Assembly: GCA_046318415.1 (NCBI GenBank)
Contig: JBKCUK010000011.1
Location: forward strand, 3,531 to 67,530
Source of the DNA: JBKCUK01 sp046318415
GTDB lineage: Bacteria > Pseudomonadota > Alphaproteobacteria > Caedimonadales > Caedimonadaceae
DNA: 64,000 nt
Direction: 5' to 3'
A model generated the notes under the pieces. It was given only the letters and a program-made list of their open reading frames with translations, searched no databases and was not told the DNA's origin. Of this stretch, positions 34,988-44,235 are shown piece by piece (positions within the stretch are counted from its first letter, which is position 1; each line of letters opens with the position of its first letter). The translations under genes were made by a program, and so were the position numbers.

Positions 34988-36526
34988 CTATTTCTTGTCC
35001 CGCTTCGACTTATCCTGAGGACTTTGCAAAGCAACAGGGATATAGCGCAATGTGCCTCCCCGATTCATCAGCAGCAACACCTGCTTACGACCTGATTTGC
35101 GCGCCTCCTCAACCAGCTTGGCCACTTGCGCCGGAGTGGTGATTTTTTCCGTGCGGGTCCCGACGATGATCTCAGTGATGAGATCCCCAGGACGCACACC
35201 TTTTTCGGCTGCATCGCTGTCCGGATCAACGTGGACAACCATCACAGCCTTGGTGTCATCGGGCAAACCATAGCGCTCGGCATAATTGGGGCGCAAAGGC
35301 TGGAGTGTCAGTCCAAGCACACGCTCGCCCTTTGTGGTCGAAGGCAATCTTTCATCACCCTCTTCTGCAATGAGCCCAGCTTCTTCGGCTTCTTCAAACT
35401 GCCCCACAACAGCTTCCAGGTTGACTTCCTTACCTGCGCGCCAAACGGTAATCGTTGCCTTCTGGCCGATGGCACTCTCACCCACCAACCGAGGAAGCGC
35501 CCGCAGATCTCGCACCGCTTGCCCATTGAATTTTACGATGACATCACCGCGTTTCACACCGGCCTTCGCAGCCGGACTGGTGATCACAACCTGCTTTACG
35601 AGCGCACCGGAGGGCTTTTCAAGACCCAAGGCTTCAGCGGTGCTTTTATCAACTTCTTGAAGCTCGACGCCCAACCAACCGCGCTTGGTACGACCAAAAT
35701 TCTTCAATTGATCAATGACCGTGCGGCCGATATCCACTGGCACGCCGAAGCCAATCCCGATATTACCGCCATTGGGCGAGAAAATAGCGGTGCTAATGCC
35801 AATCACCTTGCCTTGAACATTAAACATGGGACCACCCGAATTACCCATGTTAATGGAGGCATCCGTTTGAATGTAACCATCAATGTAGTCAGCAGCAGCC
35901 AGCCCCGGTGCCTTGGCGGATAAATCACGGGCAATGTTGGAGACAATCCCCACCGTCACAGTGCCGCCCAAACCAAACGGGTTGCCAATGGCGATCAACC
36001 AATCACCCACACGCAAATCCTTTGGATCTGCCCATTCCACGGTCGTCAGTTTTTTGTCCGTCACCACCTTCAGCAGCGCTAAATCCGTGCGGGGATCACG
36101 CCCGACGACCGTTGCTTTTAGCTCGGTTTCATCCTGAAGGGTTACCGTAATTTCTTCTGCATCGGCAATCACATGGTTGCACGTTACGATCAATGCTTCC
36201 TTGCCATTTTGCGAGATGATGAAACCGGATCCCAGGGATGTGGCTTTGCGCGAACGCAGCTGGGGATTGCCCTCGAAAAAATGGCGAAAGAGCTCTTCAA
36301 AGGGTGAGCCCGGAGGAAAATTTGGCATATCCATGGGCGGGCGCTCGCGAGACACTTCTGTCGTGGTCGAAATATTCACCACAGCCGGCATCAGTGGGGC
36401 GACGATATCCGCAAAGTTATGGGGAGGCGTCACCGCGGCATGAACCGGCAGACCCCATGTCATTACGCCAAGAGCCAAAAGCATCACGGTCTGCTTAAGC
36501 TTTGTCGGCATGAAATCCATCATCAA
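34988..36526 (-). CDS. degP: Do-family periplasmic serine protease DegP/HtrA
   Basis: The 512-residue product has a signal peptide (TVMLLALGVMTWGLPVHA). Its trypsin-like domain carries the triad His118 (VTCNHVIAD), Asp148 (RTDLALLKV) and Ser230 (NMGNSGGPMF). Two PDZ domains follow (about 290-370 and 405-490). It degrades or refolds misfolded envelope proteins. It is downstream of hflK-hflC on the same strand, an arrangement common in alphaproteobacteria, and probably part of the same envelope quality-control unit. A methionine-rich start (MMMDFM) leaves the first codon uncertain by a few residues. Confidence 0.96.
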   Translation of the reverse strand: MMMDFMPTKLKQTVMLLALGVMTWGLPVHAAVTPPHNFADIVAPLMPAVVNISTTTEVSRERPPMDMPNFPPGSPFEELFRHFFEGNPQLRSRKATSLGSGFIISQNGKEALIVTCNHVIADAEEITVTLQDETELKATVVGRDPRTDLALLKVVTDKKLTTVEWADPKDLRVGDWLIAIGNPFGLGGTVTVGIVSNIARDLSAKAPGLAAADYIDGYIQTDASINMGNSGGPMFNVQGKVIGISTAIFSPNGGNIGIGFGVPVDIGRTVIDQLKNFGRTKRGWLGVELQEVDKSTAEALGLEKPSGALVKQVVITSPAAKAGVKRGDVIVKFNGQAVRDLRALPRLVGESAIGQKATITVWRAGKEVNLEAVVGQFEEAEEAGLIAEEGDERLPSTTKGERVLGLTLQPLRPNYAERYGLPDDTKAVMVVHVDPDSDAAEKGVRPGDLITEIIVGTRTEKITTPAQVAKLVEEARKSGRKQVLLLMNRGGTLRYIPVALQSPQDKSKRDKK

Positions 36527-36586
36527 AACAACCCTCTCCTCATCAACATCGCACCATGCACATTAGCTCGACTAACTTAGCAGAAT

Positions 36587-37465
36587 TTATTTTGCATGTT
36601 GATTGAGATATTTAAAAAACTCACCCTCTGGACTCAGAATCCAGGTGGTATTCCCGGACTGCAAAGCATCCTGATAGGTCTGCAGCGAGCGCCAAAAAGC
36701 AAAAAACTCACTATCCTGATTAAAGGCATCAGCGTAGATTTTGGCGGCCTCAGCATCACCTTTACCGCGCAAGATTTCGGACTCACGCTTTGCCTCTGCC
36801 AAAATGATCGTCTGTTCGCGATCGGCTTGGGCGCGCATTCCCTGGGCAAGCTCATCACCCTTTGCGCGCTCTTGCTTTGCCTCTTGCTTACGCTCGGATT
36901 CCATCCGTTTGAAGATGGCCTCGCTATTTTCTTTCGGCAAATCGGCGCGAACCACACGCACATCAATGACGCCAACACCAAATCCCTCGGCTGAAGCCCG
37001 CACTTCCTTCAAGATCTCGTTCATAATTCGACTGCGATTTTCAGAGAGCATTTCCGATAATGGCGCCCGACCGATGACCCGACGCATGGTCGACGACACA
37101 CTGGCGGCAAGGCGATTTTGCGCCCCATCGATGGTTGCCACAGTTTTATAAAAGGTCAGCACATTATTGATGCGAAACCGAACATAAAGATCCACCACAA
37201 GGCGCTTTTGATCTCCAGCAGTCACCTCGATGGCAGGCAGATTGTAATCCAAAAGGCGCTTATCATAGTAGAGAACCTCTTGAATCAGCGGAATTTTGAA
37301 CTTCAAACCCGGCTCTTCAATGACGCGCACAGCCTGTCCGAACTGTAAGACCAAAGCCTGTTGGATTTGCGGCACCGTAAAGACCGAAAGCATGAGTCCG
37401 AACACGAGGGCAAGACCGACCAGCAAACCCGCAAAGAATTTTGTTTGAGATGTGGGCATCGTCAT
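36587..37465 (-). CDS. hflC: FtsH protease modulator HflC
   Basis: HflC is a membrane-anchored SPFH/band 7 protein that forms with HflK a cage around FtsH and modulates its proteolysis. The 292-residue product has one N-terminal membrane helix (FFAGLLVGLALVFGLMLSVF), the SPFH domain (about 40-210), and the coiled helix with KQEAKQERAKGDELAQGMRA. Its start overlaps the hflK stop by 4 bp, showing translational coupling. Confidence 0.96.
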   Translation of the reverse strand: MTMPTSQTKFFAGLLVGLALVFGLMLSVFTVPQIQQALVLQFGQAVRVIEEPGLKFKIPLIQEVLYYDKRLLDYNLPAIEVTAGDQKRLVVDLYVRFRINNVLTFYKTVATIDGAQNRLAASVSSTMRRVIGRAPLSEMLSENRSRIMNEILKEVRASAEGFGVGVIDVRVVRADLPKENSEAIFKRMESERKQEAKQERAKGDELAQGMRAQADREQTIILAEAKRESEILRGKGDAEAAKIYADAFNQDSEFFAFWRSLQTYQDALQSGNTTWILSPEGEFFKYLNQHAK

Positions 37466-38568
37466 TGTGCGTTCTCCTGGGCTGGTTTTTTGGCAGGTTC
37501 TGATGCTTTTAAGCCAGGTAAGGGCAGATAAGGCAGGGTCGATTGGGCCTTACCATTGGGCAGCACCATCTTTTGCGCTTCTTTCAGCAGGCCGCCCACA
37601 CCGTCGATGTAAAGACGTTTCTTGGTAACTTCAGGCGCAGCCTTGTATTGCTGCAGAACGGCCAGGAAACGCTGGGTCTCACCTTGCGCCGCTGCGACGA
37701 CAGACTGACGATAAGCTTCTGCTGCCTGCAGAATTTGCTGGGCTTCACCTCGTGCCCTCGGCACCACAGCATTTTGATAACTCTTTGCATCGTTGATTTT
37801 ACTCTCACGGTCAGCGCGCGCCCTTTGCACATCAAGGAAAGCATCGCGCACTTGCTCGGGCGGGTCGACGCTTTGCAAACGCACTTCGTGGATTAGGATG
37901 CCGAGGCCATACTCATCCATCATGCCTTGCAACAACCCTTGAGCTTTTTCAGCCACTTCCGCACGACCTGTCGTCAGAGCAGAGGCGATAGGGGTTTGGG
38001 CAATGACTTCACGCACAGCACTTTCAGCCGCAAATTTCACCATTTGTTCTTGGCGGGCGTTGTTAAAGAGGAACTGCTTCACGTCTTTGATGGACCAGAA
38101 AACCGTAAAGGTGACTGAGACGATGTTTTCATCGCCCGTGAGCATGAAGTTCCGGCTTTCTTCACTTTGCAGCGCCGCAACAGAAGTCGACGCGATACCA
38201 CTGTCCACGCGGTTCAGCTGCGAGACTTTGGTCACAATGGCTTGTTCGATGGGCGAAGGGAAGTGGTAGCGCAGACCTGGCTGGGTAATGGTGGTGAATT
38301 TACCAAAACGCAACTCTACACCCAACTCGCCTTCCGAGACACGATAAAAACCGCTGGAAAGCCACAGCAGGGCAAGCACCAAAAGGCCCAGCCCCACCAT
38401 TTTTCCCGGATGGCGGTACTTATTCATCAAGCGCTGAAGTTCTTCTTGGCGCTGTTTCAGGATCTTCTCGAGATCGGGTGGCGTTGGACCTTTCCCGCCA
38501 CCATTGCCACCGCCCCATGGACCCTTACCGCGACTTCCCCAAGGGCCATCACCGTCTTGCCAAGCCAT
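37462..38568 (-). CDS. hflK: FtsH protease modulator HflK
   Basis: HflK is the partner of HflC. The 368-residue product has the typical Gly-rich cytoplasmic N-terminus (GDGPWGSRGKGPWGGGNGGG), one membrane helix at about 60-80, the SPFH domain and a long Ala/Gln-rich helix (EAQQILQAAEAYRQSVVAAA). It is the first gene of hflK-hflC-degP on the minus strand, divergent from mrp with 88 bases between. Confidence 0.96.
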   Translation of the reverse strand: MAWQDGDGPWGSRGKGPWGGGNGGGKGPTPPDLEKILKQRQEELQRLMNKYRHPGKMVGLGLLVLALLWLSSGFYRVSEGELGVELRFGKFTTITQPGLRYHFPSPIEQAIVTKVSQLNRVDSGIASTSVAALQSEESRNFMLTGDENIVSVTFTVFWSIKDVKQFLFNNARQEQMVKFAAESAVREVIAQTPIASALTTGRAEVAEKAQGLLQGMMDEYGLGILIHEVRLQSVDPPEQVRDAFLDVQRARADRESKINDAKSYQNAVVPRARGEAQQILQAAEAYRQSVVAAAQGETQRFLAVLQQYKAAPEVTKKRLYIDGVGGLLKEAQKMVLPNGKAQSTLPYLPLPGLKASEPAKKPAQENAQ

Positions 38569-38656
38569 AAAGCACCACCCTCATGATTTTGTTTTGCATT
38601 CTCTCTCTATCCTTTATAAATGAGGTTATGAGATCCTACAATCCAAGTTCGTTACC

Positions 38657-39736
38657 GTGTCATCGCCTTTAACCGTTTCTGATGTCCTTGAGCGCTTGCG
38701 GACTTTTCAGCATCCCAACCAACCCCAGTTGGGAGATATCGTTACATGTCAAATGGTTGCAGGCGTGACGGTGGATCACCATCAGATTGTGGTCAGTCTT
38801 TTAGCAACCGCTGAAGATGCCAAAAACTGGGAGCCATGGCGCCAAAAAGTCACAGCAGCGCTTCAAACCCTACCTGGTGCTGGAAAAGTCTTTGTTGTTT
38901 TCACGGATCACAAAGAAGATCCCGCAAACAACCCCAAAGGCCGGGCCATTGCAAGAGGTCAGTGGGAACTGCCGCAGTTCAAGCACATCATTGCTGTGGG
39001 ATCCGGCAAGGGCGGGGTGGGCAAATCAACCATATGCTTGAATTTAGCCGCCAGCCTGCAGCGGTTGGGGCTTAAAGTCGGTCTTCTGGATGCTGATATT
39101 TACGGCCCTTCGGTGCCCAAACTTTTAGGCCTGAATACCAAAGCAGTGCTCGCTGAAAATAAGAAATTACAGGTCGTCGAGGCCCATGGTCTCTTTGCTG
39201 CGTCCATTGGCTTTTTGATCGACGAGGAACAACCCGTCATTTGGCGTGGCCCCATGGTCCAGTCAGCGGTTCGACAATTACTGCAGGATGTCAACTGGCC
39301 GGCTCTTGATGTCCTGTTGATCGATTTACCGCCCGGAACCGGTGACATCCATTTGACATTAGTGCAGAAGGTTCCCTTGAGCGGTGCAGTGATCGTCTCG
39401 ACACCCCAGGATTTAGCGCTTTTAGATGCCCGTAAAGCCCTTGCCATGTTTCAAAAACTGAACGTGCCAATCCTGGGACTTGTGGAAAATATGAGCCTCT
39501 TCACCTGCCCCAACTGTGGTCACGAGAGCGCTATCTTCACCCATGGCGGGGCTGAAAAAGAAGCCGAACGCCTTCAAGTACCCTTTTTGGGCGCCATTCC
39601 TTTACACATGGCCCTTCGTGAAAGCGCAGATGCGGGCAAACCCTACGTCCAGGTGCATCAAGATAGCACGTGTGGGGTTTTTCAGCATGCCGCAGAGCAA
39701 ATCATTCATCATTTAAGCCATCAAGTCGCGGCATAG
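38657..39736 (+). CDS. mrp: Mrp/ApbC iron-sulfur cluster carrier ATPase
   Basis: This scaffold or carrier delivers Fe-S clusters to apoproteins. The 359-residue product has an N-terminal MIP18/DUF59-like domain (about 1-85), a deviant Walker A GSGKGGVGKST (115-125), the LLIDLPPGTGD motif, and the CxxC cluster ligands in LFTCPNCGHES. The start is GTG at 38657. It is a monocistronic unit. Confidence 0.95.
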   Translation: MSSPLTVSDVLERLRTFQHPNQPQLGDIVTCQMVAGVTVDHHQIVVSLLATAEDAKNWEPWRQKVTAALQTLPGAGKVFVVFTDHKEDPANNPKGRAIARGQWELPQFKHIIAVGSGKGGVGKSTICLNLAASLQRLGLKVGLLDADIYGPSVPKLLGLNTKAVLAENKKLQVVEAHGLFAASIGFLIDEEQPVIWRGPMVQSAVRQLLQDVNWPALDVLLIDLPPGTGDIHLTLVQKVPLSGAVIVSTPQDLALLDARKALAMFQKLNVPILGLVENMSLFTCPNCGHESAIFTHGGAEKEAERLQVPFLGAIPLHMALRESADAGKPYVQVHQDSTCGVFQHAAEQIIHHLSHQVAA

Positions 39737-39854
39737 ATCCATCATAAGGAAACGCTGGCAAAGGACTGGCGGAGCATCTGCAGATATTCCGGTCTGCCCT
39801 TATCCATCGCAGGAGTAGTGATTAAACCTTCAGTGCCTGCTGAGGCGTTCGTCG

Positions 39855-40994
39855 CTAGAGGCTGCTTTGGGTTTCTTTATAAGCCCACTCCAGCCATGGC
39901 CCGAGGGCTGCGATATCCTCCGCCTCTACCGTGGGCCCACACCACAGGCGAAGGCCGGGCGTTGTTGAGACATGATTCTTAATGTCATAGGCCACCTGAT
40001 GCTGGATCAGCAATGCGCACAGTGTTTCCACAAAGCGCCACTGGGAAGCAACACCCATCTCCTCCAGCGTGGTAATTTTCAAAGTGACACTGACCTTTGA
40101 GCGTTGCGCCGGATCCGCAACCATAAAATCTAAAAAAGAAGAACGTGCAACCAGATCGCACAGGGTTTCATAATTGCGCTGCACCCGGGCCAAGAGACCT
40201 TTCAGACCACCTTGAGCTTGCGCCCACGCCAGCGCATCGAGGGCATCTTCCACACACAGCATGGAGGGGGTGTTGGCAAGCTTCGCCTCGAACAAGTTTT
40301 TGCGAACGGTTTCGCCATCTTTGAAGCGCATCAAATAGGGTATGGGCCACTGGGGGGTGTAGGTCTCAAGACGTGCAAGTGCCCGCGGACTCAGCACAAC
40401 CATGCCGTGCGCTCCCTCTCCGCCCAGGCCCTTTTGCCAAGAGAACGCCACCGCATCCAACTTTTCCCAGGGCAAGTCTGTGGCAAACGCTGCCGATGTT
40501 GCATCACACAAAACCAATCCGCCGCGATCCCTTGGGATCCACTCACCCGAAGGGATGGCAAGACCTGAGGCTGTGCCATTCCATACCAGCATCACGTCGC
40601 GCTCAAAATTGACCTGCCCCAGATCAGGTAACTGCTGGGCAGAGCCTTCAAAAACCCTCAAATCTTGGGGGATCAAATGCTGCAAGTCCCCAACCCAACG
40701 GTGACTAAACACATCAAAATCAACAGCGTCCACACCCCGGGCGCCAATAAGGTTCCACAGGATGGCTTCCATGGCGGCCGTTGCAGAACCATTGATAAGG
40801 GCGATCACGTAGGAAGCTGGGATTTCTAAAATCTGACGCGTCTGTTCATAAACAGCAGCAATGCGGGCGACACCCACTTGCGAGCGGTGGGAGTGCCCCA
40901 GAAGAGCGGACGCAAGAACACTGGGGCTCCATCCTGGTCTTTTGGCACAAGGACCCGAAGAAAACTGAGGACGCTGGGGTTTAGGATAGTGCAT
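39855..40994 (-). CDS. serC: Phosphoserine aminotransferase (alphaproteobacterial type)
   Basis: SerC transaminates 3-phosphohydroxypyruvate to phosphoserine, and also acts in pyridoxal phosphate synthesis. The 379-residue product begins with PKPQRPQFSSGPCAKRPGW, diagnostic of the alphaproteobacterial/archaeal SerC branch. The PLP-binding lysine is Lys188 in FSWQKGLGGEGAHG. In most relatives serA is adjacent; here it is not in the window, so it is unclear whether the cell makes serine or only PLP. Confidence 0.93.
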   Translation of the reverse strand: MHYPKPQRPQFSSGPCAKRPGWSPSVLASALLGHSHRSQVGVARIAAVYEQTRQILEIPASYVIALINGSATAAMEAILWNLIGARGVDAVDFDVFSHRWVGDLQHLIPQDLRVFEGSAQQLPDLGQVNFERDVMLVWNGTASGLAIPSGEWIPRDRGGLVLCDATSAAFATDLPWEKLDAVAFSWQKGLGGEGAHGMVVLSPRALARLETYTPQWPIPYLMRFKDGETVRKNLFEAKLANTPSMLCVEDALDALAWAQAQGGLKGLLARVQRNYETLCDLVARSSFLDFMVADPAQRSKVSVTLKITTLEEMGVASQWRFVETLCALLIQHQVAYDIKNHVSTTPGLRLWCGPTVEAEDIAALGPWLEWAYKETQSSL

Positions 40995-41033
40995 CGTGGG
41001 TTAAAACTCTTCCAGAAAAGGACTCTCTTCAGG

Positions 41034-41507
41034 TTATACACCCTCAAGGGCAAGAAGTCGACGCTTGCGGTCCAAACCCCAGTGATAGCCACCCAGCGCA
41101 CCCCCCCTTGCAACCACACGGTGACATGGGATCAGTATGGAGAGGGGATTGGCCCCCACCGCAGACCCCACCGCACGGGCGGCTGTCGGATGGCCTATGG
41201 ACCTGGCAAGATCACCATAGGTTAACGTCGTCCCTAACTCCACCTGCCGCAAGGCCTGCCATATTTTCAGCTGAAAGGGTGTTCCCTGCACCCTGGCATA
41301 TTGAATGGGGATGACATCGGCTTCATCGAGGATTTCACCTGATGCTTGGTCAGCAAAGTCGACGCGCACCAAATCTTTACCGAGAATCCCAAAGACCACA
41401 TAACCCATGGCAGGCCACGCCACAGAAATCGCTCGCTCAGGCTTAAGTCTAGGCCCCTCGTTGAAGTGAATCTGGACTGCTGTCAAGGCATGCAGTGGCG
41501 TAATCAT
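41034..41507 (-). CDS. ogt: Methylated-DNA-protein-cysteine methyltransferase
   Basis: The protein repairs O6-alkylguanine by a suicidal transfer to Cys128 in the PCHRVV motif. The 157-residue product also has GTTLTYGDLARSIGHPTAAR and AVGSAVGANPLSILIPCHR, the family's DNA-binding helix region. Its start (GAAAGGG six bases upstream) lies inside the end of the preceding kinase gene, a 59-bp overlap in another frame; a later start at 41408 would remove the overlap but lacks as good a site. Gene symbol by family. Confidence 0.9.
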   Translation of the reverse strand: MITPLHALTAVQIHFNEGPRLKPERAISVAWPAMGYVVFGILGKDLVRVDFADQASGEILDEADVIPIQYARVQGTPFQLKIWQALRQVELGTTLTYGDLARSIGHPTAARAVGSAVGANPLSILIPCHRVVARGGALGGYHWGLDRKRRLLALEGV

Positions 41508-42231
41508 GGATGCCCTTTCGTGTATATTCGCGGCCTTGCCTCACGGCTTCATCTAAGCTTAAGCCCAAGGCAATGTTGGCGGCAATAGCTGCCGTCAGCG
41601 CATCACCCGTCCCTTCGGGTGAACGATCGCCGTATCGGGGACTGGAATAGGTCAAGACACCGTTTTCACTGGCAAAGATGTCGAAAACCACATCGCCAAT
41701 CAGGGATCCTCCCGTCAGCAAAACAGCACTGTTGCCCAGGGTCATCAACATGTCGGCGGCATGGCGCATACTCTCAAGATCACGAATCTCAAGGCCAGTG
41801 AGGCGCTGCGCTTCGCTGATATTGGGGCATAAAAGGTGGGCACGGTGAAAAAGACGCCGCTCATAGGCACGCATAGCCTCTGGCTCCATCACCATCTTCT
41901 TCCCCCGTGCCGAGGTCATCACAGGCTCAAGAATAATCGTAATGTGACGGGGCAAAACCTGCTGTTCAATAAAATCACCGATAAGGTCCATCATTTCAGC
42001 AGTAACGAGGGCGCCGATTTTCAAACACGACACATCAGGCGTCAAAAGGTGACTCAGCTGCGCTTGCACAAGTGACACAGCAAAAGGGTGAAAAGCGCCA
42101 TCTTCTGGACTGACGCAATAGGTTGCAACGGACCTGGTATCAACACCGTGCTCTGTTGCGGTGATCACATCGCGGGTAATTCCCGCAAAACCTCTTGGAT
42201 CAAGTTTTCCAATACTCAGTATCGTCGCCAA
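41449..42231 (-). CDS. ThiD/PdxK-like ribokinase-fold kinase
   Basis: The 260-residue product is colinear with hydroxymethylpyrimidine (phosphate) kinase ThiD: start ILSIGKLDPRGFAGITRDV, middle DVSCLKIGALV and ILEPVM, CPNISEAQRLTG. The anion-hole motif reads EGTGDALTAAIAANIALG. The catalytic position after GTG is Asp as in pyridoxal kinases, where ThiD normally has Cys. The usual 'AGSDPSGGAGIQ' loop is also altered (GKLDPRGFAGIT). It could make thiamine or pyridoxal precursors; no other thi or pdx gene is nearby except serC, which also serves PLP synthesis. Confidence 0.75.
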   Translation of the reverse strand: MATILSIGKLDPRGFAGITRDVITATEHGVDTRSVATYCVSPEDGAFHPFAVSLVQAQLSHLLTPDVSCLKIGALVTAEMMDLIGDFIEQQVLPRHITIILEPVMTSARGKKMVMEPEAMRAYERRLFHRAHLLCPNISEAQRLTGLEIRDLESMRHAADMLMTLGNSAVLLTGGSLIGDVVFDIFASENGVLTYSSPRYGDRSPEGTGDALTAAIAANIALGLSLDEAVRQGREYTRKGIHDYATACLDSSPDSLQRGA

Positions 42232-42262
42232 AGCTCACCTCGCACCTATGCTGGCGGTTGTG

Positions 42263-43609
42263 TTATGCTCGGCCGTGTTTTAACAAGGCCTCAGCTATAT
42301 CATCGGCGATGGAGGTTAATAGTTCTTTATCATCCCCCTCGACCATGATGCGAATGAGCGGCTCTGTTCCCGAGGGGCGAACCAACAATCGACCCGCACC
42401 CCGCAAGCGCTTTTCCGCTTTTTCAAGGACATGCAGGACCGATTGATCCTGTAAAGCCTCAGCACCATGCACATGAACATTTTTTAAAATTTGCGGCACC
42501 CGCTCGAAACAGTGGGCAACCTCTGAAACTGGCCGATTGAGGCGCACCAATTCGGAGAGCACTTGCAAAGCGGCAATCAGCCCATCGCCCGTGCCTGCAT
42601 AATCACTGAAAATGATATGTCCCGAGGGCTCGCCACCCACATTGGCGCCTTTCTCGCGCATGCGCGCTGCCACAAAACGATCACCGACGGCGGCACGCTC
42701 AAGATTTAAGTTCAAGCTTTGCAAGTGGCGCTCAAGACCAAGATTGCTCATAACCGTCCCAACGATAGAAGGCGCCCCCAAGCGATTTTGCGCCTGCCAG
42801 GCCTTGGCGATCAGCCCTAAAATTTGATCACCGTCAATGAGTTCCCCCTGTTCATCGACCAAAACCACGCGGTCCGCATCCCCATCAAGAGCGATGCCAA
42901 GGTCTGCTCGGGTATGCAGTACTTCTTGGCGCAGGGCCGCCACATCCGTTGCCCCAACACCACGATTAATGTTGGAGCCATCGGGTTGCACACCTAAAGT
43001 CAAGACCTCCGCCCCCAACTCCCAAAACACCAACGGCGCGACTTTGTAAGCGGCACCATGGGCACAATCGACAACAATCCTTAAGCCTTCTAAATTCATG
43101 CCCTTGGGAAAAGTGGCCTTCACAAATTCCACATAGCGGCCTGGCGCGTCCTCCACCCGCTTTGCGCGACCAAGGTGGGCTGCATCCACTCCCGCCAGAG
43201 GTTGGCCGTTTTGAACGATAGCAGCCAGTTGCTGCTCTTGGGCGTCGCTGAGCTTTGAACCTGTGGCATCGAAAAGCTTAATCCCATTATCTTCGGCAGG
43301 ATTGTGGGAAGCGGAAATCATAACGCCCAAGTCTGCCCGCATGGAGCGCACCAACATGGAAACGGCAGGTGTGGGCAAGGGGCCCAGCAAAATCACATCA
43401 AATCCCGCCGAGATAAACCCCGCCGTCAAGGCGGGCTCAAACATATAGCCACTCAGGCGGGTGTCTTTACCTATGATCACCCGACTTTGATGCCCTGGCC
43501 TGCGCCACATTTGTCCTGCTGCAGCGGCTAACCGCATGGCCATTTCCGGTGTCATGGGATGCACATTGGCGCGCCCACGCACGCCATCAGTGCCAAAGAA
43601 TTTCTGCAT
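42263..43609 (-). CDS. glmM: Phosphoglucosamine mutase
   Basis: GlmM converts glucosamine-6-phosphate to glucosamine-1-phosphate for UDP-GlcNAc, peptidoglycan and LPS. It is 448 residues from ATG 43609, preceded by AAAGGAG; the family N-terminus MQKFFGTDGVRGRAN starts exactly there, so the 22-residue upstream extension is rejected. Ser101 in ISASHNPAEDNG is the phosphorylated residue, IALDGDADRVVL binds Mg, and RPSGTEPLIRIMVEG closes the substrate site. It starts 13 bases after the stop of the exported beta-helical gene upstream. Confidence 0.96.
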   Translation of the reverse strand: MQKFFGTDGVRGRANVHPMTPEMAMRLAAAAGQMWRRPGHQSRVIIGKDTRLSGYMFEPALTAGFISAGFDVILLGPLPTPAVSMLVRSMRADLGVMISASHNPAEDNGIKLFDATGSKLSDAQEQQLAAIVQNGQPLAGVDAAHLGRAKRVEDAPGRYVEFVKATFPKGMNLEGLRIVVDCAHGAAYKVAPLVFWELGAEVLTLGVQPDGSNINRGVGATDVAALRQEVLHTRADLGIALDGDADRVVLVDEQGELIDGDQILGLIAKAWQAQNRLGAPSIVGTVMSNLGLERHLQSLNLNLERAAVGDRFVAARMREKGANVGGEPSGHIIFSDYAGTGDGLIAALQVLSELVRLNRPVSEVAHCFERVPQILKNVHVHGAEALQDQSVLHVLEKAEKRLRGAGRLLVRPSGTEPLIRIMVEGDDKELLTSIADDIAEALLKHGRA

Positions 43610-43622
43610 GGCGGACACTCCT

Positions 43623-44129
43623 TTATCTTTGACTGACCGTGCCATTGATGACTTTTCCCAGAACCTGAGAATCACCTACGATAATCACGTGACCAGCAGG
43701 TCCTTTAAACTCGATATTGCCACCGACGAAGGTGCTACCTGCAAGCGTAATCTTGGCAGGCTGATCGCAGATAATGGTCGCAATGACCGATTCATCAAAA
43801 TGGGCTTTTTGTCCATTCAGGATCATGGCATCGCGAAAGTGGCTATTGGACGCCCGCACATCTCCCCCAATTTGGCTTTGACCGAAAATTTCGCTATCGA
43901 CCAGTGTCAGGTTGCCTTTGACCACAAGATGCTCAAAAGCGCTCGTTTGCGCATTTAAGTCTGATTCGCAGAGGGTTTGCCCGCGAAAAAGGCTGGCTTT
44001 AAGGGAGCTGGCTTCCTTGAGAACCGTGTCTTTGGGCACATGGGACAGGGTTGCGGGATCAGGTAAAGCAACCGCCGTGTGAAGGCACAGCAGGGCGACG
44101 AAAAATACCTTGAGAAGCCCAAAATTCAT
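43623..44129 (-). CDS. Small exported beta-helical (bactofilin-like) protein
   Basis: The product is 168 residues from ATG 44129 with a signal peptide (LLKVFFVALLCLHTAVA). The mature part has short beta-strand repeats in the style HLVVKGNLTLVDSEIFG, QIGGDVRASNSHF and STFVGGNIEFKGPAGHVIIV, like the right-handed beta-helix of bactofilins. True bactofilins are cytoplasmic and lack signal peptides, so this may be an exported analogue. The longer frame to 44321 would put 64 unlikely residues ahead of the signal and is rejected. It lies between the 900-residue exported protein and glmM, same strand. Confidence 0.65.
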   Translation of the reverse strand: MNFGLLKVFFVALLCLHTAVALPDPATLSHVPKDTVLKEASSLKASLFRGQTLCESDLNAQTSAFEHLVVKGNLTLVDSEIFGQSQIGGDVRASNSHFRDAMILNGQKAHFDESVIATIICDQPAKITLAGSTFVGGNIEFKGPAGHVIIVGDSQVLGKVINGTVSQR

Positions 44130-44235
44130 CTTGAAATCCACCTTATTTGTTCGATTCAGTCGAGCAAACCTTAGCACACCTCCGCTTGGCCACCAAGGCC
44201 GAGACTGAAGATGGCTAAGGCCAAGGGGATGCTTT

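Noticed and set aside
43610..43675. Longer start for glmM
   Set aside because: The conserved GlmM N-terminus and an AAAGGAG site define the start at 43609.
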